From Fidelibacterota bacterium (GTDB lineage: Bacteria > Pseudomonadota > Alphaproteobacteria > Rhodospirillales > Rhodospirillaceae), in NCBI GenBank assembly GCA_947476065.1, contig CANJPG010000021.1, forward strand, positions 1 through 45,290: 45,290 nucleotides of DNA, read 5' to 3'. The stretch's first letter is position 1; every line of letters begins with the position of its first letter. This document shows positions 34,900-44,893 of this stretch, in pieces. Position numbers and translations under genes: made by a program. The notes below the pieces were generated by a model, which ran no database searches, was not told the origin of the DNA, and saw nothing but the letters and a program-made list of their open reading frames with translations.

Positions 34900-35179
34900 T
34901 GGCGCCAAAGGTGATCAGGGGCCAGGCCAAAGCGGCCCGCCTCAAGGGGCCGGATGAAGCCAGCCAGGGGGCATAAAGTCAAGGGAATGCAGGGAAATAC
35001 CCCACATTTCAGGGGATTGAGTGCAATTCTGGGCGGGCTGAGGGGAGGATGGGCGCCCGGCCAGCCGGCCGCTACCGCGCGCTGTGGCCTGTCGAATTTT
35101 TATTGTCGGGCGCAGGGCGGGCTAGCACTCTCCCGGAAGAACGAATGGTGCCTGGTGCAATCAATTTCGGAGAGGCTCT

Positions 35180-35527
35180 GTGAACTGGTCCTATATCACG
35201 CCCGTCCTGCTGCTGTTGGTCTCGAACGTTTTCATGACTTTCGCCTGGTATGGGCAGCTCAAGTTTCCGGGAACGGCCTTATGGATTCTCATTCCGGTCA
35301 GCTGGGGCATCGCCTTCTTCGAATACTGCCTCGCGGTGCCGGCCAATAAGATCGGCTACAGCGTCTATTCCGCCGCACAGCTGAAGACGATGCAGGAGAT
35401 CATCACGGTCTCGGTCTTTGCGGTGTTCTCGGTGTTCTACCTGGGTGAAGCGATCCGCTGGAACCACATCGCCGCCTTCGGCTGTCTGGTGGCCGCGGGC
35501 TTCTTCGCCTTTCACAAATGGGCGTGA
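35180..35527 (+). CDS. DUF486 / DMT-like small membrane protein
   Basis: A 115-residue protein with four hydrophobic helices. The pattern VSNVFMTFAWYGQLKF, VSWGIAFFEYCLAVPANKIG and YSAAQLKTMQEIITVSVF is characteristic of the DUF486 family, related to small drug/metabolite transporters. The transported substrate is unknown. The start is GTG at 35180, with GGAGAGG upstream. It is convergent with the DUF2188 gene, with a hairpin between the stops. Confidence 0.85.
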   Translation: MNWSYITPVLLLLVSNVFMTFAWYGQLKFPGTALWILIPVSWGIAFFEYCLAVPANKIGYSVYSAAQLKTMQEIITVSVFAVFSVFYLGEAIRWNHIAAFGCLVAAGFFAFHKWA

Positions 35528-35529
35528 CG

Positions 35530-35553
35530 CACGACGCGCCTGACCTCGTCGTG
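35530..35553. terminator. Possible shared terminator hairpin between convergent genes
   Basis: A perfect 7-bp stem CACGACG / CGTCGTG with a 10-base loop fills the 27-base gap between the stop of DUF486 (35527, plus) and the stop of DUF2188 (35555, minus). There is no U tract on either side, so it would be a weak or Rho-assisted terminator. Confidence 0.4.
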
Positions 35554-35554
35554 A

Positions 35555-35785
35555 CTACACTTTCGGGTCGGGACTTTTGCCGTAGACCCATTCCACGCGC
35601 AGACGGTTATCAATGCCCTGTACCAATACCTTGGCATCGTGGCCTTGTTCGCCGACGCGATAGGCCGTCTTGATGGCGTTATCGACGGCTTCCTGCTGGG
35701 TTTTGTAGCTGCCGTAGTTCTGCTTGTCGTATTTGACCGTCCACTTGTCCCCGGTCCGCACGACGGAATAGGTCGCCAGAGCCAT
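35555..35785 (-). CDS. DUF2188 domain protein
   Basis: A 76-residue protein with a single DUF2188-like domain. It shows the beta-strand pattern TYSVVRTGDKWTVKYDKQNY, the helix TQQEAVDNAIKTAYR, then AKVLVQGIDNRLRVEWVYG. Proteins of this kind are small, soluble and of unknown function. The start is the ATG at 35785. It lies in the accessory stretch between acpS and lepB. Confidence 0.8.
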   Translation of the reverse strand: MALATYSVVRTGDKWTVKYDKQNYGSYKTQQEAVDNAIKTAYRVGEQGHDAKVLVQGIDNRLRVEWVYGKSPDPKV

Positions 35786-35899
35786 ATCTACTTTCCCCCT
35801 CGGCCTTGACCTTTGGTGCTGGTATTTTGCCGCCCAGGCGTGACATCAATCAAGGCGTAAAACAGCGTAACAGTCCCGTCTCAGGCGGAAGGAAACTCC

Positions 35900-36022
35900 A
35901 TGACCTTAAGGCATTATGTGGCCGGGGCCTTGCTCGCGATCATTCTAGTGACAATGGCGGTGCTGATGTACACCGCCGAACCAAGGGCGCCTGAACCGCC
36001 GCCGGCAGAAGCGACCAAGTGA
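35900..36022 (+). CDS. 40-residue single-pass membrane peptide
   Basis: A short frame from ATG at 35900 to TGA at 36022. It has the Shine-Dalgarno GGAAGGAAA eight bases upstream. It encodes one hydrophobic helix (AGALLAIILVTMAVLMY) followed by a Pro/Glu/Ala-rich tail (APEPPPAEATK). It ends 6 bases before the stop of the convergent response-regulator gene. No family is recognised. The good ribosome site and clear membrane segment are the only support. Confidence 0.5.
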   Translation: MTLRHYVAGALLAIILVTMAVLMYTAEPRAPEPPPAEATK

Positions 36023-36028
36023 AGCGCC

Positions 36029-36463
36029 TTAAAGCCCCTGGGCCTTGGCCGAGGAATCAATGTTCTTCAGCACGGCGTCTATGCGCGCCTTGAGGTCGCC
36101 GACATTGACCGGCTTGACCAGGTAGCCATCGACCTGCAGTTCCTTCGCCAGCTTAACGGTTTCCGGCTTGGCGTCCGCGGTGAGGAAAATGACGGGAATA
36201 TTCTTCACCCAGTCGACCTTGGTGGCCCGCACCAACTTCAGGAACTGGCGGCCGTCCACCGGCTGCATATGCACGTCGCACAGCACCAGCGTCGGACGCG
36301 TGCGGGCGATTTCGGTCAGGCCGGCCTTGCCGTCGGCAGCCTCCATGGCCTGATGGATTCCGATCTGGCGCAGCATGCTGCGGATCATGGCGCGCGTATG
36401 GACTTCATCATCGACGATGAGGACCTTCACATGCTCGTAGCCGGTTTTCTTGTCGTCCGTCAT
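36029..36463 (-). CDS. CheY-like single-domain response regulator
   Basis: A 144-residue protein, a receiver domain only. Acidic pocket Asp18-Asp19 ([18 protein letters not shown]), phospho-acceptor Asp63 ([13 protein letters not shown]), the Thr of [10 protein letters not shown] and the Lys of [12 protein letters not shown] are present. With no output domain it probably acts by protein contact or as a phosphate shuttle. The start ATG at 36463 overlaps the hybrid kinase stop (ATGA), making that kinase's HPt its likely donor. Confidence 0.93.
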   Translation of the reverse strand: MTDDKKTGYEHVKVLIVDDEVHTRAMIRSMLRQIGIHQAMEAADGKAGLTEIARTRPTLVLCDVHMQPVDGRQFLKLVRATKVDWVKNIPVIFLTADAKPETVKLAKELQVDGYLVKPVNVGDLKARIDAVLKNIDSSAKAQGL

Positions 36464-39400
36464 GCGTCGACCTTTGCGCCCGCGGTCAGCGGGGTAACCG
36501 CCTGGGCGAGTTCTTCGACCGTGGTCGCCAGACCACCGACAAACAACACTGCCGTTTCGGGGTCCTCTTGATCAAGGTAATCCTGGATTTCCCCGGCGAG
36601 TTCGCCGAGACGCACAGCGCCTATGGATAAGGCAGCGCCCTTTAACGCATGGGCATGGTGACAGGCTTTTTTCCAGTCGGCCTCATCCATGGCTTCTTCA
36701 ACCGCTTTGGCCATGCCGCGGGAAGCGGTGACGAAGCTGGCAAGGAAACCGCGCGCCGCGCCGTCGAGGGCACCGAAGGTCTCCTTGAGCCGCAGCGGAT
36801 TGAAAACCAGCGGATCAATGTCCGCCGCGAGCGGTCGCTTCATCGGCCCTTCGGACTTTTGCTCGCGGCGCAAGGCGAGCGCCTGGGGCAGCCATTTTTC
36901 CAGCGTCGCGGCCAGCAGCTTGGAATCAATCGGCTTGGTCAGGTAACCGTTCATGCCTGAGTCGATACAGCGCTGATCGGTGCCGGGTAAGGCATCGGCG
37001 GTCAATGCCACGATCGGCAGGCGGCGGCTTGTCCCCTCTTCCCGCTTCCTGATTTCGGCGGTGAGCGCAAAGCCGTCCATATGCGGCATGTGGAAGTCGG
37101 TCAGCAGCAGGCCGTACTCATCCTTGCGATATTTTTCCAACGCCGCCAAACCGTCGTCGGCCACCTCAAAGGCGTAGCCCAGCTTGGCCAGCATGCGCTT
37201 GATGACGACCTGGTTTGTCGGGTTGTCCTCGGCGACGAGAATCAGCGCTCCGGCCGCGCGGGCCTCCTCGGCCGTCGGCGGATCGAATTTCTGATCGCCG
37301 CTGATGACCTTGTCGGTCAGGCTGGCGCGCCCCAGCGCCGCGGCAACGACCTGACGGGCCCGTGCGCGCCGCAGCGGCAACGTGGCCACGGCCAGGAAAT
37401 CGGCGCGGTCGCTTTCGCCGCCGCGGGAGGCCAGGCTGCGCGGGGCAGCCAGGATTAGCGCCCGCACTTTTCCGGCCAGTTCATGGCCGATGATCAGCGC
37501 CCGCGGATCGCCCCCCTGGGCCGACAACACGACAATATTGTCAGCCGGTGGCGCGACGTGATCTTCAAAAGACAGATGTGTCACCCGAGTGATGCCCAGG
37601 GACGCCATGATCGCATCAAAGGCATCGCGCGTCGGGCCAAAGAAGCCAATGGCGGTCATGGCCGCATCCGACACATCGACAGCGACCGGCGGCGTCCCGG
37701 TCGCGCGTGGCAAGGGCAACTCCATCCAGAAGGTCGAGCCTTTGCCGGCGATGGACGTCACGCCAATGCGCCCACCCATCAGTTCACACAGTCGCTGCGA
37801 GATCGACAGACCCAATCCTGTCCCGCCGTATTTGCGCGAGGTGGAGACGTCGGCCTGCTCGAAGGCTTTGAACAGACGCCGCTGCTGTTCCGGCGTCAAT
37901 CCGATGCCGGTATCGATGACTTCAAAGCGGATGATCTCGCGGGTCAGCGGCCAGACCTTCAGCGTGACACCGCCCGCGTCGGTGAACTTGACCCCATTGC
38001 CCATCAGATTGATCAGCACCTGGCGGATGCGCGTGGGATCGCCCAGCACGCTGTCGGGAACCCGCGGATCAACGATGACCGTCAGCGTAATGGCTTTGTC
38101 TTCGGCGCGCTGGCAAACCAGTTCGCCTGCGCTCTCGGCCAAGTCGACGAGTGAGAACGGTGTGTGCTCAACATCCAGCTTGCCGGCTTCGATCTTGGAG
38201 AAATCGAGGATGTCGTTGATGATCGTCAACAGTGCCGCCGCCGAGCCGCGGATGATGCTCGACATGCTGCGCTGGTCCTCGGACAGATCGGTCTGGTCGA
38301 GCATCTCGGCCATGGACATGACGCCGTTCATGGGCGTGCGGATTTCGTGACTCATCATCGCGAGGAACGACGATTTGGCACGTGTGGCGTCCTCGGCCTG
38401 TCCCTTTGCCCGGGCCAAGGCGCCCGCGATGCGCCGGCGCCATTCGATGAAGGCCAGCAGAATCAGCACCGCCGCAAAGACCATAATCTCCAGCGACGCG
38501 CCGCGCACGACCTGGCCGTAGAAGCGAAGGGTCGGCATAGACGTCACCAGCGCGAAGGGCAAGACGCTGACCCCCTGCACCGCCACCATGACATCGCCGG
38601 CGACGCCGGTCGTCGGTCGGTCGCCGACGTGATCGGGGGCAAGCATCGGCGCCGCGGCAATAAACGGCGGCAGATCAACTTTCTCTTCGGGCTTGCTGCG
38701 CCCGGAGAATGCGATCACGCGTTTGTCACTGTCGACCAGGTAGATGTCGCCGTACGTTTTGGGGAAATGCGCCAGCACGTCGTCGATAAAACTGAGGGTG
38801 AAGTCGAGGGCGACGACGCCGAGGAATTGGTTGGCGGCGTAAACCGGGCGGCCGATGCTGATCATCAGCCCCTTGCCTTGGTCGTCCTCGTAGACTTTGG
38901 TCACGTAAGGCAGCCGCTCGGGATTAAGCGCTGGTGCGCCGCGGATGTAGTATTCCTGCTCGTAGTCTTTGTCCTCGAAGGCAAAATCCGCCGAGGCCTG
39001 CCAGGGATAGACGTGCTCAAAACGCTGCGCCGAGATGTAATAGGCCCACGGCACGTTGGGCAGCTCGGTCAGCACCTGAGCGAAGACCGAGCGCAAGCCC
39101 AGCGCGACCTCGACCTCGACCATGAAATTGGCACCGCGATTCTTGAGTCCACCGAGACCGGTGAGATTGCCAATCTCCAGCTTGGTGATGTCGGCGGGCA
39201 ATTCATCGAGATTGTAGGCGCCGGTTTCGTCTTCCTTCAGGGCGGCGAACAGCCGCGTCGGCGGCGCTACTTTGGGACGCACGGACAGATCGTTCTCAAC
39301 CGTCGTCTGCATCAACTCGACGAAGGTCTGGGCCATGGCCATGGATTGGGCCAGCTCGTTGCGGATGGAATCAAGGGCGTCCAGCCGCTGATGTTCCTGC

Positions 39401-39513
39401 TCCTGCGCGACGAGGTCGAGACGCGCTACCAGGAACCAGCCCGAGGCCATCAGCGCCGCGGCGTAGAAGGCGAGAAAGCCCAAGCGGCTTAAGTGCTGCA
39501 TCCCCCGCGTCAT
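36460..39513 (-). CDS. Hybrid sensor kinase: Cache-like sensor, HisKA, HATPase, receiver, HPt
   Basis: A 1017-residue membrane kinase. TM1 is at about 10-32. A large periplasmic region (about 35-340) resembles double-Cache ([36 protein letters not shown]). TM2 is at about 345-363. HisKA has His389 in [12 protein letters not shown]. The ATPase has [24 protein letters not shown] and [14 protein letters not shown] degenerate receiver-like stretch (about 620-730) precedes a true receiver with Asp806 ([13 protein letters not shown]) and a C-terminal HPt with His955 ([14 protein letters not shown]). I chose the ATG at 39513; a GTG two codons upstream is also in frame. It lies 19 bases after acpS and is coupled to the response regulator, giving a complete His-Asp-His-Asp relay. 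Confidence 0.93.
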   Translation of the reverse strand: MTRGMQHLSRLGFLAFYAAALMASGWFLVARLDLVAQEQEHQRLDALDSIRNELAQSMAMAQTFVELMQTTVENDLSVRPKVAPPTRLFAALKEDETGAYNLDELPADITKLEIGNLTGLGGLKNRGANFMVEVEVALGLRSVFAQVLTELPNVPWAYYISAQRFEHVYPWQASADFAFEDKDYEQEYYIRGAPALNPERLPYVTKVYEDDQGKGLMISIGRPVYAANQFLGVVALDFTLSFIDDVLAHFPKTYGDIYLVDSDKRVIAFSGRSKPEEKVDLPPFIAAAPMLAPDHVGDRPTTGVAGDVMVAVQGVSVLPFALVTSMPTLRFYGQVVRGASLEIMVFAAVLILLAFIEWRRRIAGALARAKGQAEDATRAKSSFLAMMSHEIRTPMNGVMSMAEMLDQTDLSEDQRSMSSIIRGSAAALLTIINDILDFSKIEAGKLDVEHTPFSLVDLAESAGELVCQRAEDKAITLTVIVDPRVPDSVLGDPTRIRQVLINLMGNGVKFTDAGGVTLKVWPLTREIIRFEVIDTGIGLTPEQQRRLFKAFEQADVSTSRKYGGTGLGLSISQRLCELMGGRIGVTSIAGKGSTFWMELPLPRATGTPPVAVDVSDAAMTAIGFFGPTRDAFDAIMASLGITRVTHLSFEDHVAPPADNIVVLSAQGGDPRALIIGHELAGKVRALILAAPRSLASRGGESDRADFLAVATLPLRRARARQVVAAALGRASLTDKVISGDQKFDPPTAEEARAAGALILVAEDNPTNQVVIKRMLAKLGYAFEVADDGLAALEKYRKDEYGLLLTDFHMPHMDGFALTAEIRKREEGTSRRLPIVALTADALPGTDQRCIDSGMNGYLTKPIDSKLLAATLEKWLPQALALRREQKSEGPMKRPLAADIDPLVFNPLRLKETFGALDGAARGFLASFVTASRGMAKAVEEAMDEADWKKACHHAHALKGAALSIGAVRLGELAGEIQDYLDQEDPETAVLFVGGLATTVEELAQAVTPLTAGAKVDA

Positions 39514-39532
39514 CCCCACTCCCCGATCTTTG

Positions 39533-39949
39533 CTATATGCCGTCGGGCACGGCGGTGATGATGACCATGGCCTGAGCCAGCGGGTATTCGTCGGTGATGG
39601 TGAGGTCCACTTGGGCGCGCATGCCGGCGGGGGTCATCTTGGCCAGGCGTTCGGCGGCGGCGCCGGTCATGACGACGGTCGGCTTGCCGCTGGGCAAATT
39701 GACCACGCCCAGGTCGCGCCAGTAGATGCCGTCGCGAAAGCCGGTGCCGAGCGCCTTGGACGCGGCTTCCTTCGCCGCATAGCGCTTGGCAAGCGTGGCG
39801 GCATAGGAGTTGCCGGCGCCCTTGCGGCGCTCGGCTTTCTTTTGTTCGGTGGGCGTATAGATCCGCTGGATGAAGCGCTCGCCGAAGCGGGCAATAGTTT
39901 TTTCGATGCGGCGGATATCGATCAAGTCGTTGCCGATCCCGAGAATCAT
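39533..39949 (-). CDS. acpS: Holo-[acyl-carrier-protein] synthase
   Basis: A 138-residue phosphopantetheinyl transferase that activates ACP using CoA. The N-terminal magnesium site [20 protein letters not shown] and the second motif [20 protein letters not shown] are intact. The C-terminal strand ends in [19 protein letters not shown]. The start ATG at 39949 overlaps the pdxJ stop (ATGA). In related genomes lepB follows directly; here the hybrid kinase does. Confidence 0.96.
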   Translation of the reverse strand: MILGIGNDLIDIRRIEKTIARFGERFIQRIYTPTEQKKAERRKGAGNSYAATLAKRYAAKEAASKALGTGFRDGIYWRDLGVVNLPSGKPTVVMTGAAAERLAKMTPAGMRAQVDLTITDEYPLAQAMVIITAVPDGI

Positions 39950-40677
39950 GAACGCGCCTCATCCATGAGGGCGCGCATGCGCTGGATGGTCTGTGTGAAG
40001 CCGGTGAAGATCGCCTCGCCCACTAAAAAATGTCCGATGTTGAGTTCCGCCAGCGTCGCGATCGCCGCGACCGGCTTGACCGTATCATAGCCCAGGCCGT
40101 GCCCCGCGTGACACTCCAGACCGATCTTGACGGCATGAGCCGCCGCTGTCTGCAGGCGCAGCAAGTGACGCTCCCGCTCTGGTCCCGACGGTACTTCGCA
40201 ATAAGCACCCGTATGCAATTCGACGACCGGCGCCCCCAGGCTTTTGGAGGCGTCGAGCTGGCGGGCTTCGGCTTCGATGAACATCGAGACGCGGATGCCC
40301 GCATCGGACAGGCGACGCACGAAAGGCGCCAGATGATTGTGACCGGCAGCGACGTCGAGGCCGCCCTCGGTGGTGCGTTCCTCGCGCTTTTCCGGCACGA
40401 TGCAGACGGCGTGGGGTTTATGGCGCAAGGCGATGACGAGCATTTCTTCCGTCGCCGCCATTTCCAGGTTCAAGGGCACGCTCAGCTCGGCCATCAGGCG
40501 TTCGATGTCTGCGTCGGAAATATGCCGGCGGTCTTCGCGCAAGTGGGCCGTAATGCCATCAGCACCGGCCTCGGCCGCCATGAGGGCGGCACGCACAGGG
40601 TCGGGATGCGGTCCGCCACGCGCATTACGCACGGTCGCCACGTGATCGACGTTCACACCCAGACGCAGTTTTGTCAT
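39946..40677 (-). CDS. pdxJ: Pyridoxine 5'-phosphate synthase
   Basis: A 243-residue TIM-barrel enzyme that condenses 1-deoxyxylulose 5-phosphate with aminoacetone 3-phosphate in vitamin B6 synthesis. Typical segments are [66 protein letters not shown] and [16 protein letters not shown] chose the ATG at 40677 (MTKLRLG); the frame extends upstream into a non-family stretch. It overlaps acpS by four bases. Confidence 0.97.
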   Translation of the reverse strand: MTKLRLGVNVDHVATVRNARGGPHPDPVRAALMAAEAGADGITAHLREDRRHISDADIERLMAELSVPLNLEMAATEEMLVIALRHKPHAVCIVPEKREERTTEGGLDVAAGHNHLAPFVRRLSDAGIRVSMFIEAEARQLDASKSLGAPVVELHTGAYCEVPSGPERERHLLRLQTAAAHAVKIGLECHAGHGLGYDTVKPVAAIATLAELNIGHFLVGEAIFTGFTQTIQRMRALMDEARS

Positions 40678-40691
40678 TGCCCCACGAACCT

Positions 40692-41297
40692 TCAGACATC
40701 CACGCCGGCGGGCGGCATGGGGACAGTGTCCTCGCGTTTGCGGGTCCGGCGCGCCAGGCGGCGCTCCTGCACGGTCTTCAAGACGGGCAGCAGCGCAAAA
40801 TAGGAAACCACGCCCGCCACGATGCCCATCGGTATGCTGCCCACCACCATCGGCCAGAATATAGGCCATACCCGGTTCCGAAACATCGCGCCATCGAGGT
40901 TAAGCGTCGATTCCGTCAGGCCCTTGAACATCGCGATGAAGTTGGGCGGATGGTCCGCGAGATCAAGGCCGGCCATCCAGGCACCCATGTAGTAGGCGCC
41001 GAACCACAGGGGCGGCGCGGTCCAGGGATTGGCCAGCTGGGCGCCGAGCACGGCGGCAAAGATATTGCCGCGTATGGCCCAGGCCAGCAGTCCCGCCGTG
41101 ACAATGTGCGTGCCGTAAAAGGGCGTCATGGATATGGCCGTGCCGCAGGCGAACCCCGCCGCGATACTGGAGGGCGTGCCGGGAATGCGCTGCAGGCGAT
41201 GCCAGAAGTAGGACAACGTGCGCCGCCAGCCCATGCGCGGCCAAAAAATATGGCCGGCCTTGGACAGCAGGGAGAGTTGCTCGCGGCGTTGGAACAT
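40692..41297 (-). CDS. DUF2062 domain membrane protein
   Basis: A 201-residue protein with three or four hydrophobic segments. It carries the DUF2062 pattern [40 protein letters not shown] and [21 protein letters not shown] basic C terminus ([12 protein letters not shown]) follows. It stands between rsh and pdxJ on the same strand, a common alphaproteobacterial position. The biochemical role is unknown. The start is the ATG at 41297. Confidence 0.88.
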   Translation of the reverse strand: MFQRREQLSLLSKAGHIFWPRMGWRRTLSYFWHRLQRIPGTPSSIAAGFACGTAISMTPFYGTHIVTAGLLAWAIRGNIFAAVLGAQLANPWTAPPLWFGAYYMGAWMAGLDLADHPPNFIAMFKGLTESTLNLDGAMFRNRVWPIFWPMVVGSIPMGIVAGVVSYFALLPVLKTVQERRLARRTRKREDTVPMPPAGVDV

Positions 41298-41399
41298 AAG
41301 GGTGATCTTGCCTGGTGGAGCGGCGCGCGCAAGGGCCGCACGCCAAAGTCTAACGAAAAGCGCAGGTAAGTGTTGCGGAAATGCCTCCCAGGCACTCCC

Positions 41400-43562
41400 C
41401 TAGCGGCGTGCGCGCTCCACCGAATTAATAGCCGGCGTCGCACGCAGCGCCGCGATGATATTGGTCAGGTGCTTGACGCCACGTACTTCGATATCGACGC
41501 TCATTTCGAAAAACTCCTTCGAGCGTTTCGAGAACTTCAGATTGAAGATGTTGCCGAAATTGCGCGCGATGACCATGCACACCGCCCCCAATGTGCCGGG
41601 TTCGTTGGCAACCACAAGATTGATGCGCCCGATGTGGATGTCCTGGTCTTTGTCGGCGTCCCAGGCGAGGTCAACCCAGCGGTCGGGCAGATCGGTGTAG
41701 CCTTCCAGCTGTTCGCAATCGATGGTGTGAACCTCGATGCCCTGGCCCTCGGTGAGGATGCCGATGATGCGGTCGCCGGGCAGCGGATGGCAGCACTCGG
41801 CCACATGCACCGCCATGCCGGGCGTCAGGCCGCGGATGGCAATGGCGCCGCCGATCTCGCTGTGCTTGAGGCGCGCTTGCGAGAGATTGACGATGTTGTC
41901 GTCGCTGTCCATGCGGGCGCCGGGATACACCGCCACCAGCACTTCGCGTCCCACCAGTCGCCCCTCGCCGACTTTGGTGTAAAGATCGTCGAGGGTCTCC
42001 AACGTGAATTTGTCGAGCACGCCGCTTAAGCCTTTGTCGGCGAGCGCCAAGCCTTCCTTGGCGAAGGTCTTTTCGAGGATTTCCTTGCCGAGCTTGATGT
42101 ACTCGGTGCGCGCCTCGGAGCGCACCCGCCGGCGGACGTGGGCGCGGGCTTTTCCGGTGATGGCAAAGCCTTCCCATTCGGGTGACGGCTTCTGCGCCTT
42201 CGAGGTCACGACCTCGACCTGGTCGCCGTTCTGCAGGCGTGTGCGCAAGGGCACGATGCGGCCGTTGACCTTGGCGCCGACACAAGTGTTGCCGACTTCC
42301 GTATGCACCGCATAGGCAAAGTCCACCGGTGATGCGCCGCGCGGCAGCGCAATCAAATCGCCCTTGGGCGTGAAGCAAAACACCTGGTCGTGGAACATCT
42401 CGAGCTTGGTATGCTCAAGGAATTCTTGCGGCGACTGGGCGTGCTCGAGAATATCGAGCAATTCGCGCAGCCATGAATACTGTCGGCCTTCGACGGATTT
42501 GACCGAACTGTCGTCGCCAAAAAGATCGGAACCTTTGTAGCGCCAATGCGCCGCCACGCCCAGCTCGGCGACTTCGTGCATCTGATGTGTGCGGATCTGA
42601 ATCTCGATGCGCTGGCGCTGGGGTCCGATGATCGAGGTGTGCAGCGAGCGATAGCCGTTGCGCTTGGGTGTTGAAATGTAATCCTTGAAGCGCCCCGGCA
42701 CCGTCGGATAGTTCGTATGCACAACACCCAGCACGCGGTAGCAGTCCTCGGGTTTGTCGACCATGACGCGGAAGGCCATGATGTCGGACAATTGCTCGAA
42801 GCTGACGTCCTTGATCTGCATCTTGCGCCAGATCGAATAGGCGGTCTTTTCGCGGCCCGAGATGTAGCCTTCGATACCGGCCTTGCGCATGACCTGGTCA
42901 AGCTCGTCCATGATTTTCACAACCAGGTCGCCGCCGTGGAGTTCGAGGAACTTGAGGCGGGCCAGGATCGACGTCCGCGCTTCCGCGTGCATTTCGGCAA
43001 AGGCCAGGTCCTCGAGCTCGGTCTTGACCTCCTGCATGCCGATGCGTTCGGCTAGCGGCGCGTAGATCTCCATCGTCTCCATGGCGATTGAACGGCGCTT
43101 CTTCGGATCGGTGATGAAGTTGAGGGTGCGCATGTTGTGCAAGCGGTCGGCCAGCTTGACCAGCAGCACGCGGATATCCTCGGACATGGCCAGCACGAAC
43201 TTGCGGAAGTTCTCGGCCTGTTTTTCCTCCATGTTCTGGATTTGGATGCGCGCGAGCTTGGTGACGCCGTCCACCAGCCGCGCGACCTCGTCCCCGAACA
43301 GATCACGGACGTCTTCAAGGGTCGCGGTGGTGTCCTCGACAATGTCATGAAGCAGCGCCGTGACAATCGAGGCGGTGTCGAGCTTGTAGTTGGTCAGGAT
43401 GCCCGCAACCTCGATGGGGTGCGAGAAGTAGGGGTCGCCCGAAGCGCGCTTCTGCATGCCATGCATTTTCATGGCATAGACGTAGGCGCGGTTGATGGCG
43501 TCCTCGTCGGCGTCCGGGTCGTAGGATTTGACGCGCTCGACCAGTTCGAATTGCCGCATCAT
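41400..43562 (-). CDS. rsh: Bifunctional (p)ppGpp synthetase/hydrolase (Rsh)
   Basis: A 720-residue RelA/SpoT homologue. The HD hydrolase region has HPIEVAGILTNYKLD, ALLHDIVEDTTATLEDV and LLVKLADRLHNMRTL. The synthetase follows with SDIMAFRVMVD and PGRFKDYISTPKRNGYRSLH. The RxKD form of this motif is the one found in bifunctional enzymes. Then come TGS (VFCFTPKGDLIALPRGASPV), a helical/zinc-finger region with AECCHPLPGDRIIG, and a C-terminal ACT domain (RINLVVANEPGTLGAVCMVI). It starts with two tandem ATGs; I give the first. rpoZ lies upstream on the same strand. Confidence 0.97.
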   Translation of the reverse strand: MMRQFELVERVKSYDPDADEDAINRAYVYAMKMHGMQKRASGDPYFSHPIEVAGILTNYKLDTASIVTALLHDIVEDTTATLEDVRDLFGDEVARLVDGVTKLARIQIQNMEEKQAENFRKFVLAMSEDIRVLLVKLADRLHNMRTLNFITDPKKRRSIAMETMEIYAPLAERIGMQEVKTELEDLAFAEMHAEARTSILARLKFLELHGGDLVVKIMDELDQVMRKAGIEGYISGREKTAYSIWRKMQIKDVSFEQLSDIMAFRVMVDKPEDCYRVLGVVHTNYPTVPGRFKDYISTPKRNGYRSLHTSIIGPQRQRIEIQIRTHQMHEVAELGVAAHWRYKGSDLFGDDSSVKSVEGRQYSWLRELLDILEHAQSPQEFLEHTKLEMFHDQVFCFTPKGDLIALPRGASPVDFAYAVHTEVGNTCVGAKVNGRIVPLRTRLQNGDQVEVVTSKAQKPSPEWEGFAITGKARAHVRRRVRSEARTEYIKLGKEILEKTFAKEGLALADKGLSGVLDKFTLETLDDLYTKVGEGRLVGREVLVAVYPGARMDSDDNIVNLSQARLKHSEIGGAIAIRGLTPGMAVHVAECCHPLPGDRIIGILTEGQGIEVHTIDCEQLEGYTDLPDRWVDLAWDADKDQDIHIGRINLVVANEPGTLGAVCMVIARNFGNIFNLKFSKRSKEFFEMSVDIEVRGVKHLTNIIAALRATPAINSVERARR

Positions 43563-43686
43563 GGCGACAACCTCACACGGTGGAGTTCAGGCGAGTGGAA
43601 GAGACGGCGCGACGAGGAAGCGGTGTCGGCGTGGCGCGCGGGTGAGCGATGTTCGACGGGCGCGCTGCTCTGCATCAGTTCCTTCG

Positions 43687-44121
43687 TTAGGCCTTGGGCT
43701 CGCTGTCGTCGACGTCTTCGTAGGAAACCTTGGGATGAGCCGCGGTGGCCTTGGGCTCTTCCTCTTCTTCCTCGCTCTCGTCGATGCTCATGCCGGCGGC
43801 CGCGGCCACCGACTCACTCATCTGGCTGGCGATGCCGGCGAATTCCGGGTTCGAGGCCATGGCGTCGAAGCCGTCTTCTTCCGGCTCATCGACTTCGACA
43901 TGGCGCTGCAGACCCTGGATGATCGAATTGTAGAGTTCGTCAGGGCTGACCTTTTCGTCGGCGATTTCGCGAAGGGCCACGACCGGGTTCTTGTCGTTGT
44001 CGCGGTCCAGGCGCGGCTCGGCGCCGGCGGAGATTTCACGGGAGCGCTGCGCCGCCACCATCACCAGTTGGAACCGGTTGGTGACCTTTTCGACGCAATC
44101 TTCGACCGTTACGCGGGCCAT
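43687..44121 (-). CDS. rpoZ: RNA polymerase omega subunit
   Basis: A 144-residue omega. The conserved N-terminal domain (residues 1-60) begins [20 protein letters not shown] and includes [14 protein letters not shown] and [14 protein letters not shown]. The C-terminal half is an acidic, low-complexity extension ([12 protein letters not shown]) much longer than in E. coli. Omega helps assemble RNA polymerase and binds ppGpp, which fits its place just upstream of rsh. The start is the ATG at 44121. Confidence 0.95.
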   Translation of the reverse strand: MARVTVEDCVEKVTNRFQLVMVAAQRSREISAGAEPRLDRDNDKNPVVALREIADEKVSPDELYNSIIQGLQRHVEVDEPEEDGFDAMASNPEFAGIASQMSESVAAAAGMSIDESEEEEEEPKATAAHPKVSYEDVDDSEPKA

Positions 44122-44267
44122 GGGCTATTCCTTACTGTGCTGCGCAGAACAGTGCGCGAATTCAATAATCGGGTCAATGTCCTAAGCCCGTCCCTCTTTA
44201 CATAGGAACGGGTTTGGCCGTGCGAAAGAGGGGCTTATTTACGTGGCTTTGGCCGAGGGCTCAAGCC

Positions 44268-44759
44268 CTAAGGTAGCGCCCGGCGGATGAGTTGTCCGGG
44301 GGGCGTGGCCGCAATCAGGGCGTCGATGGTCAGACCTGATTTGGGATGGCGCCAGTGGGGGTCGATGTCCCGCAGCGGCAGAAGGACAAAGGCCCTCTCA
44401 TGCAGGCGCGGATGGGGCACGATCGGGGGCGGCTCCTCGCGCAGCAGATCGCCGTAGGCCAGCAGATCCAAATCCAGGGGACGAGCGGCATTGGCCACCG
44501 TCCGCGCCCGGCCGAAGTCGGCTTCCACCCGATGGAGGGTTGCCAGCAGGTCCGGCGGGTCGAGGTCGGTGGCCACCGCTGCCACGCCGTTCACAAACCA
44601 GGGCTGGTCGGACATGGGCACCGGGGCGGTCTCGTACCAGGGAGACCGGGCCAGCACAGATACCCCCAAAGCGGCCAGCGCCGAAAACGCCGCCTCGCAG
44701 GTCGCGACGGGGTTGCCGAAGCGGCTGGGCAGGTTCGCCCCAAGGCCGATCAGGATCAT
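44268..44759 (-). CDS. folK: 2-amino-4-hydroxy-6-hydroxymethyldihydropteridine pyrophosphokinase
   Basis: A 163-residue HPPK that transfers pyrophosphate from ATP to the pterin in folate synthesis. It starts MILIGLGANLPSRFGNPVAT. Other typical parts are YETAPVPMSDQPWFVNGVAA, the signature RPLDLDLLAYGD and PHPRLHERAFVLLPLRDI. The start is the ATG at 44759. It lies upstream of rpoZ with about 146 bases between, and is divergent from the glycosylase gene. Confidence 0.96.
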   Translation of the reverse strand: MILIGLGANLPSRFGNPVATCEAAFSALAALGVSVLARSPWYETAPVPMSDQPWFVNGVAAVATDLDPPDLLATLHRVEADFGRARTVANAARPLDLDLLAYGDLLREEPPPIVPHPRLHERAFVLLPLRDIDPHWRHPKSGLTIDALIAATPPGQLIRRALP

Positions 44760-44819
44760 TGCTGCTTGCTCTCTCCCCGGGGCGACACTAGGGTCGTCGG
44801 CTTATGAAATAGGCCTGCG

Positions 44820-44882
44820 CAAATAGATAATCTATTACCTTATATATTTATATCAATTATCTGTAATAACTGTATTTAATCA
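44820..44882. promoter_or_regulatory. AT-rich divergent promoter region
   Basis: About 60 bases of almost pure A+T between folK (minus) and the glycosylase gene (plus), in otherwise GC-rich DNA. It contains related short words AGATAATCTATTA and AATTATCTGTAATAA and many TATA-like hexamers. It must carry the promoters of both genes and could bind an AT-preferring protein such as IHF. No single promoter can be assigned with confidence. Confidence 0.5.
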
Positions 44883-44893
44883 GAAATTCAGAC

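Noticed and set aside
38164-39492. Long open frame on the plus strand opposite the hybrid kinase
   Set aside because: It mirrors kinase codons and has no family signal or ribosome site.
44192-44232. CCCTCTTT / AAAGAGGG inverted repeat between rpoZ and folK
   Set aside because: The loop is 25 bases and no U tract follows on the minus strand. It could be an operator, but nothing supports this.
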